64,000 nucleotides of DNA from Erythroxylum novogranatense (GCA_029891385.1 CM057230.1:19605372-19669371); one strand, 5' to 3'. Counted from the stretch's first letter, positions 33,446 to 45,258 are shown. Notes: generated by a model not told the origin, from the sequence alone. Numbers and translations are program-made.

Positions 33446-34945
33446 TTATAATTATAACACTTATATTCATTCTCATTTCTTCCTTTATTTATTCCCATTA
33501 CCTTCTGTGAATGAAGCCAATGGAATGAGATATAATATAAATGTTGAGACCCGATCTCAGAACCAGATCCCAATCGAAAAATGGATAAAAAACGGATTAA
33601 AAAGCAAATCAAACAGAACGGATGACAACACGAATCGAATCATATAGCGAAACAAAGCGAAGCAAACACGAATCGAAACAAAAGCGGAAACATATCGAAA
33701 ACGAATCAAACGGAAACATAAGATGAACGAATCAAAAGCGAAGCGAATACGAATCGAATATCGAATCAGAAAGCAAAATCGAATACGAATGACGTAAGAA
33801 TCGAAAGCGAATCGAATCAAAAGCGATACAAATGATTCATTCGAACTAAAACAAATGTCCGACAACCGGGAACAAAATCTTAAAAATAATATCGGAAACC
33901 TCGACTAAACCTATCTAAAACCAGTCTATTTTTTTCTTTCATTCATTTATCAAACTCATACAAGGCAATCTTATTTCCCTTTTTGGAAATTTATCCTTAA
34001 TCTCATACTAATCTCAAATTACTTGATTCCTCTTATTCATCATTTTTCAAACTTATTAACAAATCCTATATCTTATTCTTATTCTTTCTTTGCCATAAAA
34101 ATTTCGGCAGCATAACGACTATATTTTCATAATCCCAAACCTGTAAAGAGTTTTAAAACTCACTTCTATGTATATCAGCTCAATCAAACCACACAACTCC
34201 TCGGACTTCCCATCCGGAATCCAAACTCAATCCAACACACATTATCCAAATCCAATTCATATTAATTTCTCAATTTAATATACAAATCATAAATCATCAT
34301 ACATAATGTCGTAATTCAAGTTTTTATACAAATTCATAATTCAATCCATCCAATCCCAAAAATCAATCATATTTATATACAATCACAAATCATATCCATA
34401 ATCATACACAAATCTCATCCATAACTTAATTCAATACGCATGTCCAGAATTCATATACATTCCCATAATGAATACCCAACACACTTTAATGGCATTCCAA
34501 GCCATATACATAACCCAACTACAAATCCCAAAATACATAAAACATAAGCTAAGCAAAATCGAACAAAGGTCTTGACTTTCTTTCATCCGATCTCCTGGTT
34601 GATACCTGAAGATGGGGATGAAAGGGGGTGAGCTTATAGCTCGTGGATAATATGTTTATAATTCGAAAAATAAGCAAAAAAAACATTTTCAAGCAGTTTT
34701 CCATTTGTAAATATTTCACATTCGAAAATTTATCAAAAAACTCATTTTCAAACTTTTCAACTCTTCAAAATCAATCATAAACAATTTCTAAAGTTTCATG
34801 GTTGAAAGCTTACTTTTTCATTTCTCAATTTTCTCCAATTTTTCAAAATTCATAAAACAATTTCAAAGACATGAATGCATCACATATGAACACAAATCAA
34901 AATATATAACATATCAAACGGTTTGGGTCGGTCCAAAATGGAACA

Positions 34946-35388
34946 TGGCTCTGCGGATTTTGGCTGAACTGTACGTTGTCGTTCTGCTCCATGATCCTGC
35001 TGCTTTCTGTGATGAGTTCGATGTGAAGATACCTGCAAAACAAGGAAGGCACGTCGAGGGTTGTGTCCCGATTAGCCCCTCCGACGATCAAGTAAGTCTT
35101 TTTGTGAAGGTGAGGTTGATCAATGCAGAGAAAGCAACTAGGTTCTGATTTCGTCCCTCAATTATGGAAAACTATGCCTTATATATGATTTTGTAGTTAG
35201 GTTTAGGTTTTTACGTAGACTTCTACCTCTGCATGGTAGGTTTTCTCATGCTAACGGGCTGTAGAAGGCGTGGATCGGGCTTGGGCCTGGCATGGCGGTT
35301 AGGTAGGAGACTGACAATTGAAGAATGGGCCGGCCGTACCGCCCTCGGTCGTCTTGATCGGTCCGCCCTCGCACGGCCGACCCGACCA
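34946..35388 (-). repeat. 3' LTR of the Tat element
   Basis: On the minus strand begins TGGTCGGGTCGG and ends near GCAGAGCCA. Matches 45637-46080 in length and sequence. A TATA-like stretch lies at 35178-35186 on the minus strand. Confidence 0.85.
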
Positions 35389-35402
35389 TAAGCCCCCCTA
35401 CT
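35389..35402 (-). other. polypurine tract of the Tat element
   Basis: On the minus strand AGTAGGGGGGCTTA abuts the 3' LTR start, as required for plus-strand priming. Confidence 0.7.
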
Positions 35403-35549
35403 CCTCGAGTCTGAGCGAAGAGAAGGGTCGTAGGAGTATGTAGGAGTTTTGTAGCTCATCTGTGAAATAGCTCATCAGGTGATCGATCGGTCGGGCACTG
35501 ACGTTGTAGGTCGGGTATGAGACAGCTCGGGTAGCCCCGATCGATTAGA

Positions 35550-35685
35550 TGCCGATAGATTATACGTGACCGCTCAGATACCGACCGATTGTGCGTAACT
35601 ACTCGGATGTCGACCGATTGTACGTAACTGCTCGGACGTCGACCGATTGTGCGTAATTGCTCGGATGCCGACCGATTGACTGAGT
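35550..35685 (+). repeat. 29-bp tandem repeat
   Basis: Units beginning CGACCGATTGTGCGTAACT start at 35582, 35611, 35640 and (partial) 35669, an exact 29-bp period, with a more diverged unit before them. It lies between the LTR and the putative promoter of the antisense ORF. Confidence 0.85.
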
Positions 35686-35995
35686 GCCCCAACTGATCTG
35701 CCTCGGCACTTATTGCGCGACAGCTTGCGCGTAAACAGATCGGGTGGTTATCATTGGCGAGCGTGCGGAGCATTTATTGTAGAGCGGCGGCGTCTTGTCG
35801 GCGACTTTCAAAATCAAACGTATCGTCTTTATCACAGTTGCCGTATCCCGTAGAGGTCCTTTCAACAGTTCGCGCCCTTCTGGATTTCGATTAACCCTAA
35901 TTTGTCTCCGTTCAGATCATGCCGCGTGTCCAGGAGCAGCTCGGATTTTCTCCACGCGTCGAGTTTTGAATGGATCGCAATTCGAACGTTTTCCC

Positions 35996-36001
35996 TATAA
36001 A
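35996..36001 (+). promoter_or_regulatory. candidate TATA box for the antisense ORF
   Basis: CCCTATAAATG sits about 260 bp upstream of the ATG at 36264, on the strand opposite to the element's own LTR promoter. The leader between them is pyrimidine-rich, as in plant 5' UTRs. Promoter activity is inferred. Confidence 0.5.
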
Positions 36002-36263
36002 TGTTCAAAGTCGACGGACGGTTTGCTTTTCTTCACGCTCATTTCATTCTTGCTGTTCTCTTGCTTTCCTCTGCTTTTTCTTATTCTCAGTTCCCAGAGG
36101 TTTTCTCCGGCGTTGCTTAAATTTCCGAACTCTTACCACTAAATAGGTACATCCATTTCCCTTATTTTCCTCTTCTAAATTTCCTCTTAGAGAGCATATC
36201 GTCTAGCGGTTCTCGGAGTGGGGTTTCTCCAAGGGATTGTGTTGACGAGAGATCGTCGAAGTT

Positions 36264-38540
36264 ATGGCCGAAGTGACGGCGGTGTCAAGGTTGGGGGATG
36301 TTGAAGAGATTACGACAAGGGAACGGAAAGATAGGCTGGTAGTAAAAGAATTGCCTAAAGGCAAATCGAAGATGTCTGCGGAGGAGTTGAATAGGTCGAT
36401 TGTTAGGAACGGCATCCCTCGGTCTTGGGGGCCTAGGCTGTCTTCCGGGGATGAAAGGATTGACAGCAGCAGAGGTGGGTGGATTGCCGTCTCTGAGTAT
36501 TTCTTCTCGGTCGGGGGCTTAAGACTACCGTACGTGCCGATCGTGGATGAAGTGTGTGCTGACTATCAGTTAAGGCCGAGTCAGATTCCTCCGAATGGGT
36601 GGAGGTTCATTAATGGGCTTGTGCTGTTGTGCCACCAATTCAGCTGTCCGCCCTCGGTTAACATTTTGCGCCACTTCTTAAGAATGAGCCAGAGTCCGAG
36701 TTCTGGGGGTGGGATCCCTTCCCTGATGTATAAGGATGCCCGGTATTGCCCAGCCGGACGTCTGGTAAAATTACCGGTTAGCGAATGAAGTATTTCTTCG
36801 TGAAGCCTCCGGGGTCTTCTTCCGATTCCCAGCCGTGGAGGTATCCCCTAGCCGAGCGATGGAATGACTCGTCAAGTCTATTCCTGTCTAGGGAGGAGCG
36901 AGAGGTGGTCAGACGTATAAAGGAGCTCGGCCAATATAACTTCGCTCGGCTTATTTGGGATCTGGCGGGGCCTCGGTAGCTCTCTTGATTGACCCCACCG
37001 CAAGTTGACGGGCTAGAGAGGAACCGCCTTTGGTGGTTGACCCTCGTGGTTGATTTGTTTTTCTTACTTGTAAGTTTTGGTTCGATTTCTAACCTGCTTT
37101 CTTTGTTTGTGCAGCCATGGTCAAGGTTCATACTTTCCCCGGCCCTCCTAAGTCCTCCAAGGGTAAGCGTCAGGCCGCGGGGCCTTCGGGAGTCAGAGGT
37201 CAGGGAGATAGAGGGGAGGTCGATTTGATGGTTGTTCGGCCAATTGCTTCTGGGCAACGGAGTGTTCCTCCGACCGTCTTCGAGCTGCCCGTGGCCCCTG
37301 CTGTGGTTGTCCCGCCTGGTGAGTACCTAGTTGTGATCGAGGAGGAGGAGGAGGAGGTTGAACGACCTCTGAAGAGGAGAAGGGGGGCTCGGGTAGTCGA
37401 TCGACCTCCCCAAGTAGTCGACCGACCTTCTCAAGTGGTCGACCGACCTCCTTGCCCCTGGACCAAGCGAGGGAAAGGAAAGTGGGAGATTGTCTTTGCT
37501 CGTCCCGCCTAGGGAAAAGGGAAGAAGCCGGCAGGGAGCGCAGACAAGTGGGAGGTGGCGATTAGCCTCGAGAAGACTGCCTCGATCGCTGATGCCGAAG
37601 TGGCTCGTCATCTCGCTGAGAAGGTTATTCCTCCTTCAGACGAGGAGCGCTTTGATGAGTTAAGTCTTAAGGAGATGATGAGCCGTGCCATCCGCAATTC
37701 AATGAGGAATGTGGCTCTCACTTTGTTCACGCATCAGCGAATCGATCTGTTGAATCGGGAGATCAATTCCCTCCTGGAGCAGGTGGACGGTTTGAAGACA
37801 GAGCTCTCGGAGGTCAGAGAGGAAAGAGACTTCTCCCGGGCTCAACTTTCTTCCTTGGAGGAGGACAAGAAACTCAGGAGGAGAAGCGCGATGTCCTGAG
37901 AGCCCAGCTTGCTTCAGGAGAGGAGGAGAGGAGCTCCTTGAAGGCTCGGCTCATCGGGGAGGAGGCCAAAAGGGTAAAGGCAATGGTAGCTAGGAACAAG
38001 CTGTCCGAGGAATATGCGGCGTTGCGAGGGCAGCTTGAGTCGGAGAGGGTGCTCAAGGAGAAATCCCTCCGAGACCATGCCCAAATCGAGGATACGTTGA
38101 GGAGGGTGCAAGCCTCCGTGAAGGAACAAAGGATTGAGGCGATCCTGCGATGGCAGAGGCGGTTCTTACAGGATGAGTGCTTGGAGTACTCCTGTGACCT
38201 GGCCCTCATGATCTTAAAGAATTGTTATAACGTCTGCGTTCCTGAGGGGTCGGACGGTCCTTCATTTGAGAGGTTTGCCGAGCCGTTGCTTCCTACCACG
38301 CTTGGCCTTTCTCTGGAAGAAGTGACGGAGAGAGCCATGGAGGACCGGGGCCCAGTCCCGAATGAGGAACTGGATCTTAGCTCTGCCGAGGAGGACGAGC
38401 TTCCTCGTGAGATATATCAGACCACTCACTTGGACCTGCTCTGGTTTCGCTTTTTCGCCCTTCCGAGGGTTCTCTGGACATCCTCCACTTCCCTTCATGA
38501 GACTTTTGAGGCTCACTGGTGGGGCTTGTGGCGGGGTAAA
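36264..38540 (+). pseudogene. antisense ORF of the Tat element (putative gypsy-type transposon domain protein)
   Basis: Plus-strand gene opposite to gag-pol. The first frame (36264-36788) starts MAEVTAVSRLGDVEEI and carries LRLPYVPIVDEVCADYQLRPSQIPPNGWRFINGLVLLCHQF, resembling the plant 'putative gypsy type transposon' domain (PF04195). A frameshift near 36785 leads to YFFVKPPGSSS and to a likely intron. The next exon (37115 on) is basic, then acidic, with VDRPPQ repeats. A TAG at 37510-37512 interrupts it. The same frame continues (37555-37899) into a coiled coil (INSLLEQVDGLKTELSEVREE), and after one more shift 37938-38400 extends the coil. Related extra ORFs are known in Tat elements; their function is unknown. 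Confidence 0.75.
36976..37114 (+). other. predicted intron in the antisense ORF
   Basis: The donor CTCG|GTAGCT (GT at 36976) and an acceptor after a pyrimidine-rich tract, TTTGTTTGTGCAG (AG at 37113-37114), bound 139 bp containing in-frame stops. T-rich composition contrasts with the GC-richer flanking coding sequence. Confidence 0.6.
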
Positions 38541-38679
38541 TTGATACTAATGAAATTTTACTTTTGCCTCATTTTTTCTGATGTCTTTTTCCGTATTTAT
38601 GTTCTTTACTTTCGATGTATGTTGAGTTTTGATGAAGTTGCTCGTAGTCGGCCAAACTGAAGGTCGACTTATAGTAGAG

Positions 38680-39976
38680 TCCGAATCGAGGTGCCAAGAA
38701 TCTCATCTTGGCGACCGATCGACCATGATCGATTTGTGTCGATCTTGCCGAGCAGGGTCTCGAAAACTTGTCTTGGCGACTGACCGACCGTAGTAGTCGA
38801 TCTATGGAGATAATGACGAGGGTCCCAAGGATCTTGTCTTGACAACCCGACCGATTGTAGTCGATCTATGGAGATTTCGAACGAGGTCCTAAGAATCTTG
38901 TCTTGACGGCCCGACCAACCGTAGTCGGTCTATGGAGATTTTGAACGAGGTCCCAAGGATCTTGTTTTGGCGTCCCGACCAACCGTAGTCAGTCTATGGA
39001 GATTTCGAACGAGGTCCCAAGGATCTTGTCTTGGCGACCCGACCGATCGTAGTCGGTCTATGGAAATGCCGAGTGATGACGAATGAGGTCCCAAGGATTT
39101 TGTCTTGGCGACCCGACCGACCGTAGTCGGTCTATGGAGATGTCGAGTGATGGCGAATGAGGTCCCAAGGATCTTGTCTTGGCGACCCACCGGCCGTAGT
39201 CGTCGATATGGAATGCCGAGTGATGGCGAATGAGGTCCCAAGGATCTTGTCTTGGCGACCCGACCGACCGTAGTCGATCTATGGAGATGCCGAGTGATGG
39301 CGAATGAGGTCCCAAGGATCTTGTCTTGGCGACCTGACTGACCGTAGTCGGTCTATGGAGATGGCGAGTGATGGCGAATGAGGTCCCAAGGATCTTGTCT
39401 TGGCGACCCGACCGATCGTAGTCGGTCTATGGAAATGCCGAGTGATGGCGAATGAGGTCCCAAGGATTTTGTCTTGGCGACCCGACCGACCGTAGTCGGT
39501 CTATGGAGATGTCGAGTGATGGCGAATGAGGTCCCAAGGATCTTGTCTTGGCGACCCGACCGACCGTAGTCGGTCTATGGAGATGTCGAGTGATGGCGAA
39601 TGAGGTCCCAAGGATCTTGTCTTGGCGACCCGATCGTGGAAATGCCGTGGCGAATGAGGTCCCATGGAATCTATGGAGATGTCGAGTGATGGCGAATGAG
39701 GTCCCAAGGATTTGTCTTGGCGACCGACCGATCGTAGTCGATCCATGGAGATGTCGAGTGATGGCGAATGAGGTCCCAAGGATCTTGTCTTGGCGACCAA
39801 TCGACCGTAGTCGGTCTATGGAGATGCCGAGTGATGGCGAATGAGGTCCCAAGGATCTTGTCTTGGCGACCCGATCGACCGTAGTCGGTCTATGGAGATG
39901 CCGAGTGATGGCGAATGAGGTCCCAAGGATCTTGTCTTGGCGACCCGACCGACCGTAGTCGGTCTATGGAGATGTC
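38680..39976. repeat. 74-bp minisatellite in the Tat 3' region
   Basis: About 18 tandem units. The typical unit has GATGGCGAATGAGGTCCCAA, then GGATCTTGTCTTGGCGACCC, then a palindrome GACCGAC-CGTA-GTCGGTC, then TATGGAGATG. Early units (38680-39060) are shorter, near 63 bp, lacking the GAGTGATGGCGA part. Around 39640-39700 units are truncated. Long minus-strand open frames here are a by-product of the period. Confidence 0.9.
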
Positions 39977-40171
39977 GGGCGGTGGCTGATTGGATTTTCT
40001 ACTCTTTGCCACATGTAATGTAACTCTTTATTGCCAAGAAATCTGAAACCCCTTTATTAATGATAACGAGGGCGTGGGCCGTTAAAAAACCTGCCTGACA
40101 GGGACAGGAAAAAGGTACCCATAAGTATACAAAAATGATAATAAGGAAAGATTAACTAGAATAAAACTTAT
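39977..40171. other. spacer between minisatellite and integrase stop
   Basis: Contains no repeat unit and no gene. It is part of the 3' untranslated region of the Tat element. Confidence 0.5.
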
Positions 40172-41506
40172 CTACTGGTAAAACGCCTTCAAGTTCTGTG
40201 AGTTCCAAGGCCTTGGTAGAACCTTTCCTTTCACATCGCTGAGGATGTAAGAACCATGCCCGACTTGCTTAATCACTCGATAAGGTCCTTCCCACGCATG
40301 TCCGAGCTTTCCAGGATGCTTCCCAGCTGCCTCGGCTTTTCGTAGGACGTAACCACCTACCTTTACATCGCTCGGCTTAACCCTTCTATTGTAGAATTTG
40401 GTTGCCTTTTGCCTGATAGCTTCTGAACGAGCGGTTGCCCTTTTTCTATCCTCACTGAGGAGAACGAGTTCTGCTCTGCGGGTTTCATCATTTCGCTCTT
40501 CTTCATAGCCCGACACCCTTTGATTGTGCAATGCCACCTCTACTGGAACTAAAGCTTTTACCCCGAAGGTCATTCTGAACGGTGTTTCCCCTGTGGCTTC
40601 GTTCGGTGTGGTTTTATATGCCCACAATACTTCGTCTAGTTCTTCCACCCAGGTCTTTCGGCCATCCAGGCGCTTCTTGAGAGCGTTCATTATCTTTTTA
40701 TTGGTGTTCTTCGCGAGTCCGTTGCTTTGGGGATGAGCTACCGAAGTCAGCTGTAGCTTGATCTTTAGTCGGTCGCAGAAATCTCTGAACTTGTCGTTGT
40801 TGAACTGCCGACCGTTATCTGTAACCAATACCATGGGCATCCCGAAGCGGGTAAGTATGTTCTTCGTCACAAAGTTCTCTACCTTCTGCTTAGAAATTGT
40901 AGCGACTGCTTCCGCTTCTGCCCATTTGGTGAAGTATTCTACCGCCACTATCAAGAACTTCTTCTGCCTGGGACCGAGAGGGAAAGGCCCCAGTATATCC
41001 ATTCCCCATTGAGCGAACGGGATAGGATGGCTCACAATTTTCATCCTTTCGGTCAGGTTGTGAGACAGGCTGCTGTTTCTCTGGTAGGCCTCGCATAGGT
41101 CGACTTTCTCCTGGCAGTCTCTTCTCATTGTCGGCCAGTAGTACCCCTGTCTGATCAGTCTGTGAGCCAACATTCTGCCTCCTACATGGTTTTCACACAT
41201 CCCTTCATGGACTTCGGTCATTGCCTGCTCGGCTTTTTCTTCATTCAAGCATCGAAGCAGTGGCCAGTCATAAGACCGCTTGTATAGAGTGTCGTTAATG
41301 ACCGTGTACTCGGCTGCCTTTATTCTCAGTTTCTTGGCCTCCGACGCATCTTCCGGTTGTTTTCCCTCCAAAAGGTATTGTATGATCGGTTCCATCCAAC
41401 TCGATCGACTGGTATTTACGTCGAGAGCTTCCTTGGCTTTTTTAATGCTAGGCCGGTCTAGTCGTTCGACCAGAACATTGTTCATGGCATCACGGTCGGA
41501 AGCCAT
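40172..41506 (-). pseudogene. Tat integrase
   Basis: A 444-codon open stretch, part of the pol frame. Zinc-binding HHCC: H100, H107, C138, and Y141 where the related element at 57779 has Cys. Catalytic residues: D170 (WGMDILGPF) and D230 (VTDNGRQF). The third acid, expected 35 residues later in the SNGxxE context, is K266 (SNGLAKNTN). The C-terminal region (GYVLRKAEAAGKHPGKLGHAWEGPYRV) is normal for Tat elements, and there is no chromodomain. With E266 and C141 lost the enzyme should be inactive. Upstream the frame is closed by a TAA at 41522-41524. Confidence 0.88.
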
Positions 41507-42364
41507 TTGGAGCGCATCCGCTTAACGCTTTTGAGCTCGTTCTATTTCGTTGATCGAGTACTGTTTGAAATTGCTCAACTCCTGCTTTACCAGCTCCAGG
41601 TACTTAATCATGTTGTTCCCCTTGGCCTCATACTGCCCGGTGACTTGACCGACCACCACTTGGCTATCGCTATATATTTTTAGATGCCTGATCTACATTT
41701 CCTTAGCCAGTTGGAGACCGGTTATCAGGGCCTCGTATTCTACTTCGTTATTGGAGGCTTTGAACTCAAGTCAAAGGGCGTATTCTACCTTTTCTTCATT
41801 GTGCGGGTTGATCAGCACTACTCCCGCTCCACATCCCTCGGCATTGGACGACCCGTCAACAAACAAGCTCCAGGCAGGGAGCTGCTCGTCCTCCGAGTTA
41901 GGTTGGCTCATCTCCCCGATGAAGTCTGCCAACACCTGCGTTTTAATGGTCGTGCGAGGTCTGTACTGTATGTCGAACTCTCCCAGCTCTACCGCCCACT
42001 TTATTAGTCGGCCCGAAGTTTTGGACTTTTGAAGGCATTGCCTTAAGGGTTGGTCGGTCCATACCTCAATTGTATGACTTTGGAAGTAAGGCCTTAGCTT
42101 CCGAGCCGCCATTATCAGGGAGAGGGCTAGTTTCTTTATTGGCGTGTATCGCGTTTCCGGTCCGGTTAATACTTTGCTAACGTAATAGATAGGGTGTTGG
42201 TCGTTTCCCTCCGATCGAATAAATACCGCGCTGACCGACCCCTCCGTAACCGTCAAGTATATAATCAAGTTCTCTCCCTCTACCGGGCTTTGCAGGATAG
42301 GTGGACTAGACAGGTATTGCTTTAAGTGTTGAAAAGCTTTCTCACACTCGTCCAGCCATTGGAA
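41507..42364 (-). pseudogene. Tat dual RNase H region
   Basis: Same frame as RT and integrase. The first RNase H (to about 41990) includes HPIYYVSKVLTGPETRYTPIKKLALSLIMAARKLRPYF and IEVWTDQPL. A second, additional RNase H starts at WSLFVDGSSNAEGCGAGVVLI (about 41880), the hallmark of the Tat lineage. In-frame stops lie at 41771-41773 (TGA), 41693-41695 (TAG) and 41522-41524 (TAA). Confidence 0.85.
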
Positions 42365-43156
42365 CTAAGCCACGTTCGCTTTCCTCAAGATCTTAAAAAA
42401 TGGGAGGCACTTGTCCCCCAATTTGGACACAAATCTACTCAGGGAGACTATTCGACCAGTCAGTATCTGTGCTTCTTTCAAGGACCTTGGTGAAGGCATT
42501 TGGACGATGGCTTCAATCTTCTCTGGATTAGCCTCAATCCCACGTTGAGTAATCATGAACCCAAGGAATTTTCCGGATGCCACACCAAAGACGCATTTTT
42601 CAGGGTTCAGCTTCATCTGAAATTTATCAAGTGTCTGGAAGACTTCTTTTAAATCAATCACATGCTCGACGGCCGTCTTACTTTTAACCACCATATCATC
42701 TACGTAAGCTTCGACAGATCGACCTATCTGTGTTTTGAAGACCTCTATGACGAGCCGTTGATAAGTAGCCCCAGCATTCTTTAGACCGAACGGCATCACT
42801 TGGTAACAATACGTGCCCTAGTCGGTGATGAAGGCGGTCTTTTCCTCGTCTTCAAGGCTCATCTGGATTTGATGGTAGCCCGAGAAGGCATCCAAAAAAC
42901 TGAGAAGTTCATGTCCTGAAGTGGAGTCTACTAGTTGGTCGATCTTGGGCAAGGGGAAACTGTCCTTTGGACATGCTTTGTTCAAATCGATGAAATCTAT
43001 GCACATTCTCCACTTCCCGTTCTTCTTTTTCACTAAAGCCACATTGGTGAGCCATTCAGGGTACTTGACTTCTCGGATGAACCCGGCCTCGAGTAATTTT
43101 TCTACTTCTTTCTCGATCACCCCCTGTCGCTCCTTGCTGTGCCATCGCTTCTTCAT
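42365..43156 (-). pseudogene. Tat reverse transcriptase
   Basis: One frame with two TAG stops (42818-42820 and 42365-42367), both at positions where the plus-strand relative at 55920-56712 has Gln. Blocks present: KLLEAGFIREVKYPEWL, VALVKKKNGKWRMCIDF, SFPLPKIDQLVD, LLSFLDAFSGYHQI (first catalytic Asp), MPFGLKNAGATYQRLV and EAYVDDMVVKS (YVDD catalytic pair). Except for the two stops the domain is intact. Confidence 0.88.
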
Positions 43157-43404
43157 GCGATCGGTTTGTAGTCATATCAGATACCGAGGAGTGCGACCTG
43201 GCCGATCGAGAAATTCCAACATGTCGCTCGACACCCAGCGAGACCGATCTACTTTTCACCAGACAGGCTGTGATCTTTTTAACCAGGTCGCTCTGCAGCT
43301 CGAAACCTAAATTTGTAAATTTAGAAGGGTCGGCTTCGTTCAGTCCGACCCGCTGTGTTTCTTCTACTGGGTTCATCCTATCCATATCCTCGTCGGTTCT
43401 CACA

Positions 43405-44025
43405 TCAAGAGAGCTCGTCAGTACTACCGCCCCATCTAATGTCTTCGTTTACGCTAAGTAACATTCCACAGCAATTCTCTGACCTGACAATACCAACTCC
43501 GTGGGGTGTCGGGAACTTCATAACCTGGTAGTAGGTGGAGACGACCGATCTGAGGGCATTTTGAGTAGCCCGCCCGATTATTGTGTTGTATGCCCCTTGA
43601 AACTTGACGACTAGGAACTCAACGTCCCTTTCTACCTGACATGGCTTCTGCCCGAACTTCACTTTCAAATTCACCCGGGCGAACGGGTAGGCTGATGCCC
43701 CAGTTACTCCTTTAATGGGACCGTCTGTAGGTAGTAGTCGGTCTTCGGGTACCTTCATCTGCTTGAAGGCCTCGTAATACAACAAATCGACCGAGCTTCC
43801 CGTGTCAATCATCACTCGCTTCACCTCGTAACCGTCCATATTCAGATTTACCACGAGTGCGTCGTCATGGGGGCAACTTATTCCATCGAGGTCGGACTCA
43901 TTGAATGATATCATCCTGTCGGTCTCCCTCGGCTTTTTAGTGGATGAGTCTCTGCCGACCTGTTTGGCATATCTCTTTCTCCTTTTAGTGGTGGATCCGC
44001 CAGTTGCATTTCCACCGAATATCAT
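43405..44025 (-). pseudogene. Tat protease
   Basis: 206-codon frame with NLNMDGYEVKRVMIDTGSSVDLLYYEAF: the aspartic-protease D-T-G is intact, followed by the flap region TDGPIKGVTGASAYPFARVNLKVKF and FLVVKFQGAYNTIIGRATQNALRSVVS. It is part of a gag-pol polyprotein, here in a different frame from RT because of a shift near 43160-43200. Confidence 0.85.
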
Positions 44026-44149
44026 GTTAATGACTCCAGTTGGTCGGTCGTCTTATTGCCCAGTGTTCCCATCGTTTCTTTCCCTTGATCGCCCTCTCTC
44101 TTCTCGTCGATTATCTGTATTCGTATTCTGCCTCCCTCCGTCATTCCTG

Positions 44150-45258
44150 TCATTTCGCCTCCGGCGATGCTTTATTGTCGACCGACCTATCTCTGCACCG
44201 ATTGTCCCGATCAGCGTTTCGTTCGTGCTTCACGAATCGGCCTAACCTTCCCCTTTGTATGAGGGATTCGATTTCTTTTTTCAACTGCCAGCAATCTTCC
44301 GTATCATGACCGACCTCTTTGTGGAAGCGGCAATATAGGTCTGGGTTCCTATCTTTGTAAGGGGTCTTCATTTTATTGGGCTCTCGGATAGTCTCCCCAT
44401 CCGCTCTCATGACCGCCAGTACTTCTGCATATCGTTTCTTAAGCGAGGTGAAGTCTTGTTGATGCCACTGCCGACCGATCGGCTTTTTCCAGGTCGACTG
44501 ATCCCTATATCTTTTGTGAGACTCATCTGCCCTACCACTCGGCCCGCGATCATCTGCCCGACGTTTTGTATTCTTTAATACTTCTTCGAGCTGAATGTAC
44601 TTGTCCGCCCGGTGTCTGATCTCCTGAATAGATATGGGTTGATCGAGGGCTAGCGACTTCTTAAACTCCTCGTCCCTCGTATTGCTCATAAGCGCGGCCA
44701 GCATAGATGAGCAAGTGAGGTCGGGAACCTCGACCGCTTCATCATTGAACCGAGTAATGAACTCTCGCAGACTTTCATTCCTTCCTTGGGTGAGTTGCAT
44801 CACCTCCAAAGCTGTCTTCTGTGGCCGTTTACTGGTAGCGAACTGGTTGAGGAAAAGTAGTCCAAATCCTCAAAGCAAGTGATATGGCCCGAGGTGAACT
44901 ATTGAACCAACGTCGGGCTCCCTCTTGAAAGGCCGTGCGAGAAGCCTTACATTGGATGGCATCCAAAGACGCATCTTGATTCATCATCATTGGAAGTGTT
45001 GTAAGTAGTTCGAGGGTCGATCTTGCCAGTGTATTTTTCTGGCGTTGGTATTTTGGTTCCAGGTGCCGGGAGGAGATCCAAAATTTCCGGAGTGAAGGGA
45101 GAGCTATACTGTGATGTCGGGCGATCTGGGCGGAACCTCATAGTTGTGTTAATCCGATCGTCCACGATTTTTTCTAGGTTTTCTGTCTGGTGACGATCGG
45201 TCGTCATCTTTGATGTCATCGCGCTGCGCCGCATGCCGGCTGAGATGCTATTCCACAT
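44150..45258 (-). pseudogene. Tat gag
   Basis: The N-terminal piece at 45258-44947 includes MTTDRHQTENLEKIVDDRINTTMRFRPDR and KIPTPEKYTGKIDP. A damaged stretch follows, then 44809-44150 encodes MEVMQLTQGRNESLREFITRFNDEAVEV (gag core) and YCRFHKEVGHDTEDCWQLKKEIESLIQRG (the Tat-type C-x3-H-x4-H/C binding motif). The related element at 53954-54289 shows what is missing between them (the HFQSMMSLH...GARRWFNSLPPG block). Confidence 0.8.

Noticed and set aside
33557..33865. 102-residue minus-strand open frame rich in Phe, Ile, Arg and Ser
   Set aside because: It is a translation of GAATCGAA/AAAGCGAA simple sequence inside the long solo LTR, with no family features.
36778..37257. 159-residue minus-strand open frame
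   Set aside because: It is the complement of the antisense ORF, with no domain of its own; the plus strand has the conserved domain, intron and coiled coil.
38930..39852. Overlapping minus-strand open frames of 85-141 residues with repeated MGPHSPSLGIS
   Set aside because: They are products of the 74-bp minisatellite period, not a gene; the repeats are in multiple frames and the unit contains a palindrome.
38680..39976. CRISPR-like regular array
   Set aside because: Units are contiguous 74-bp tandem copies without unique spacers, in plant transposon DNA.
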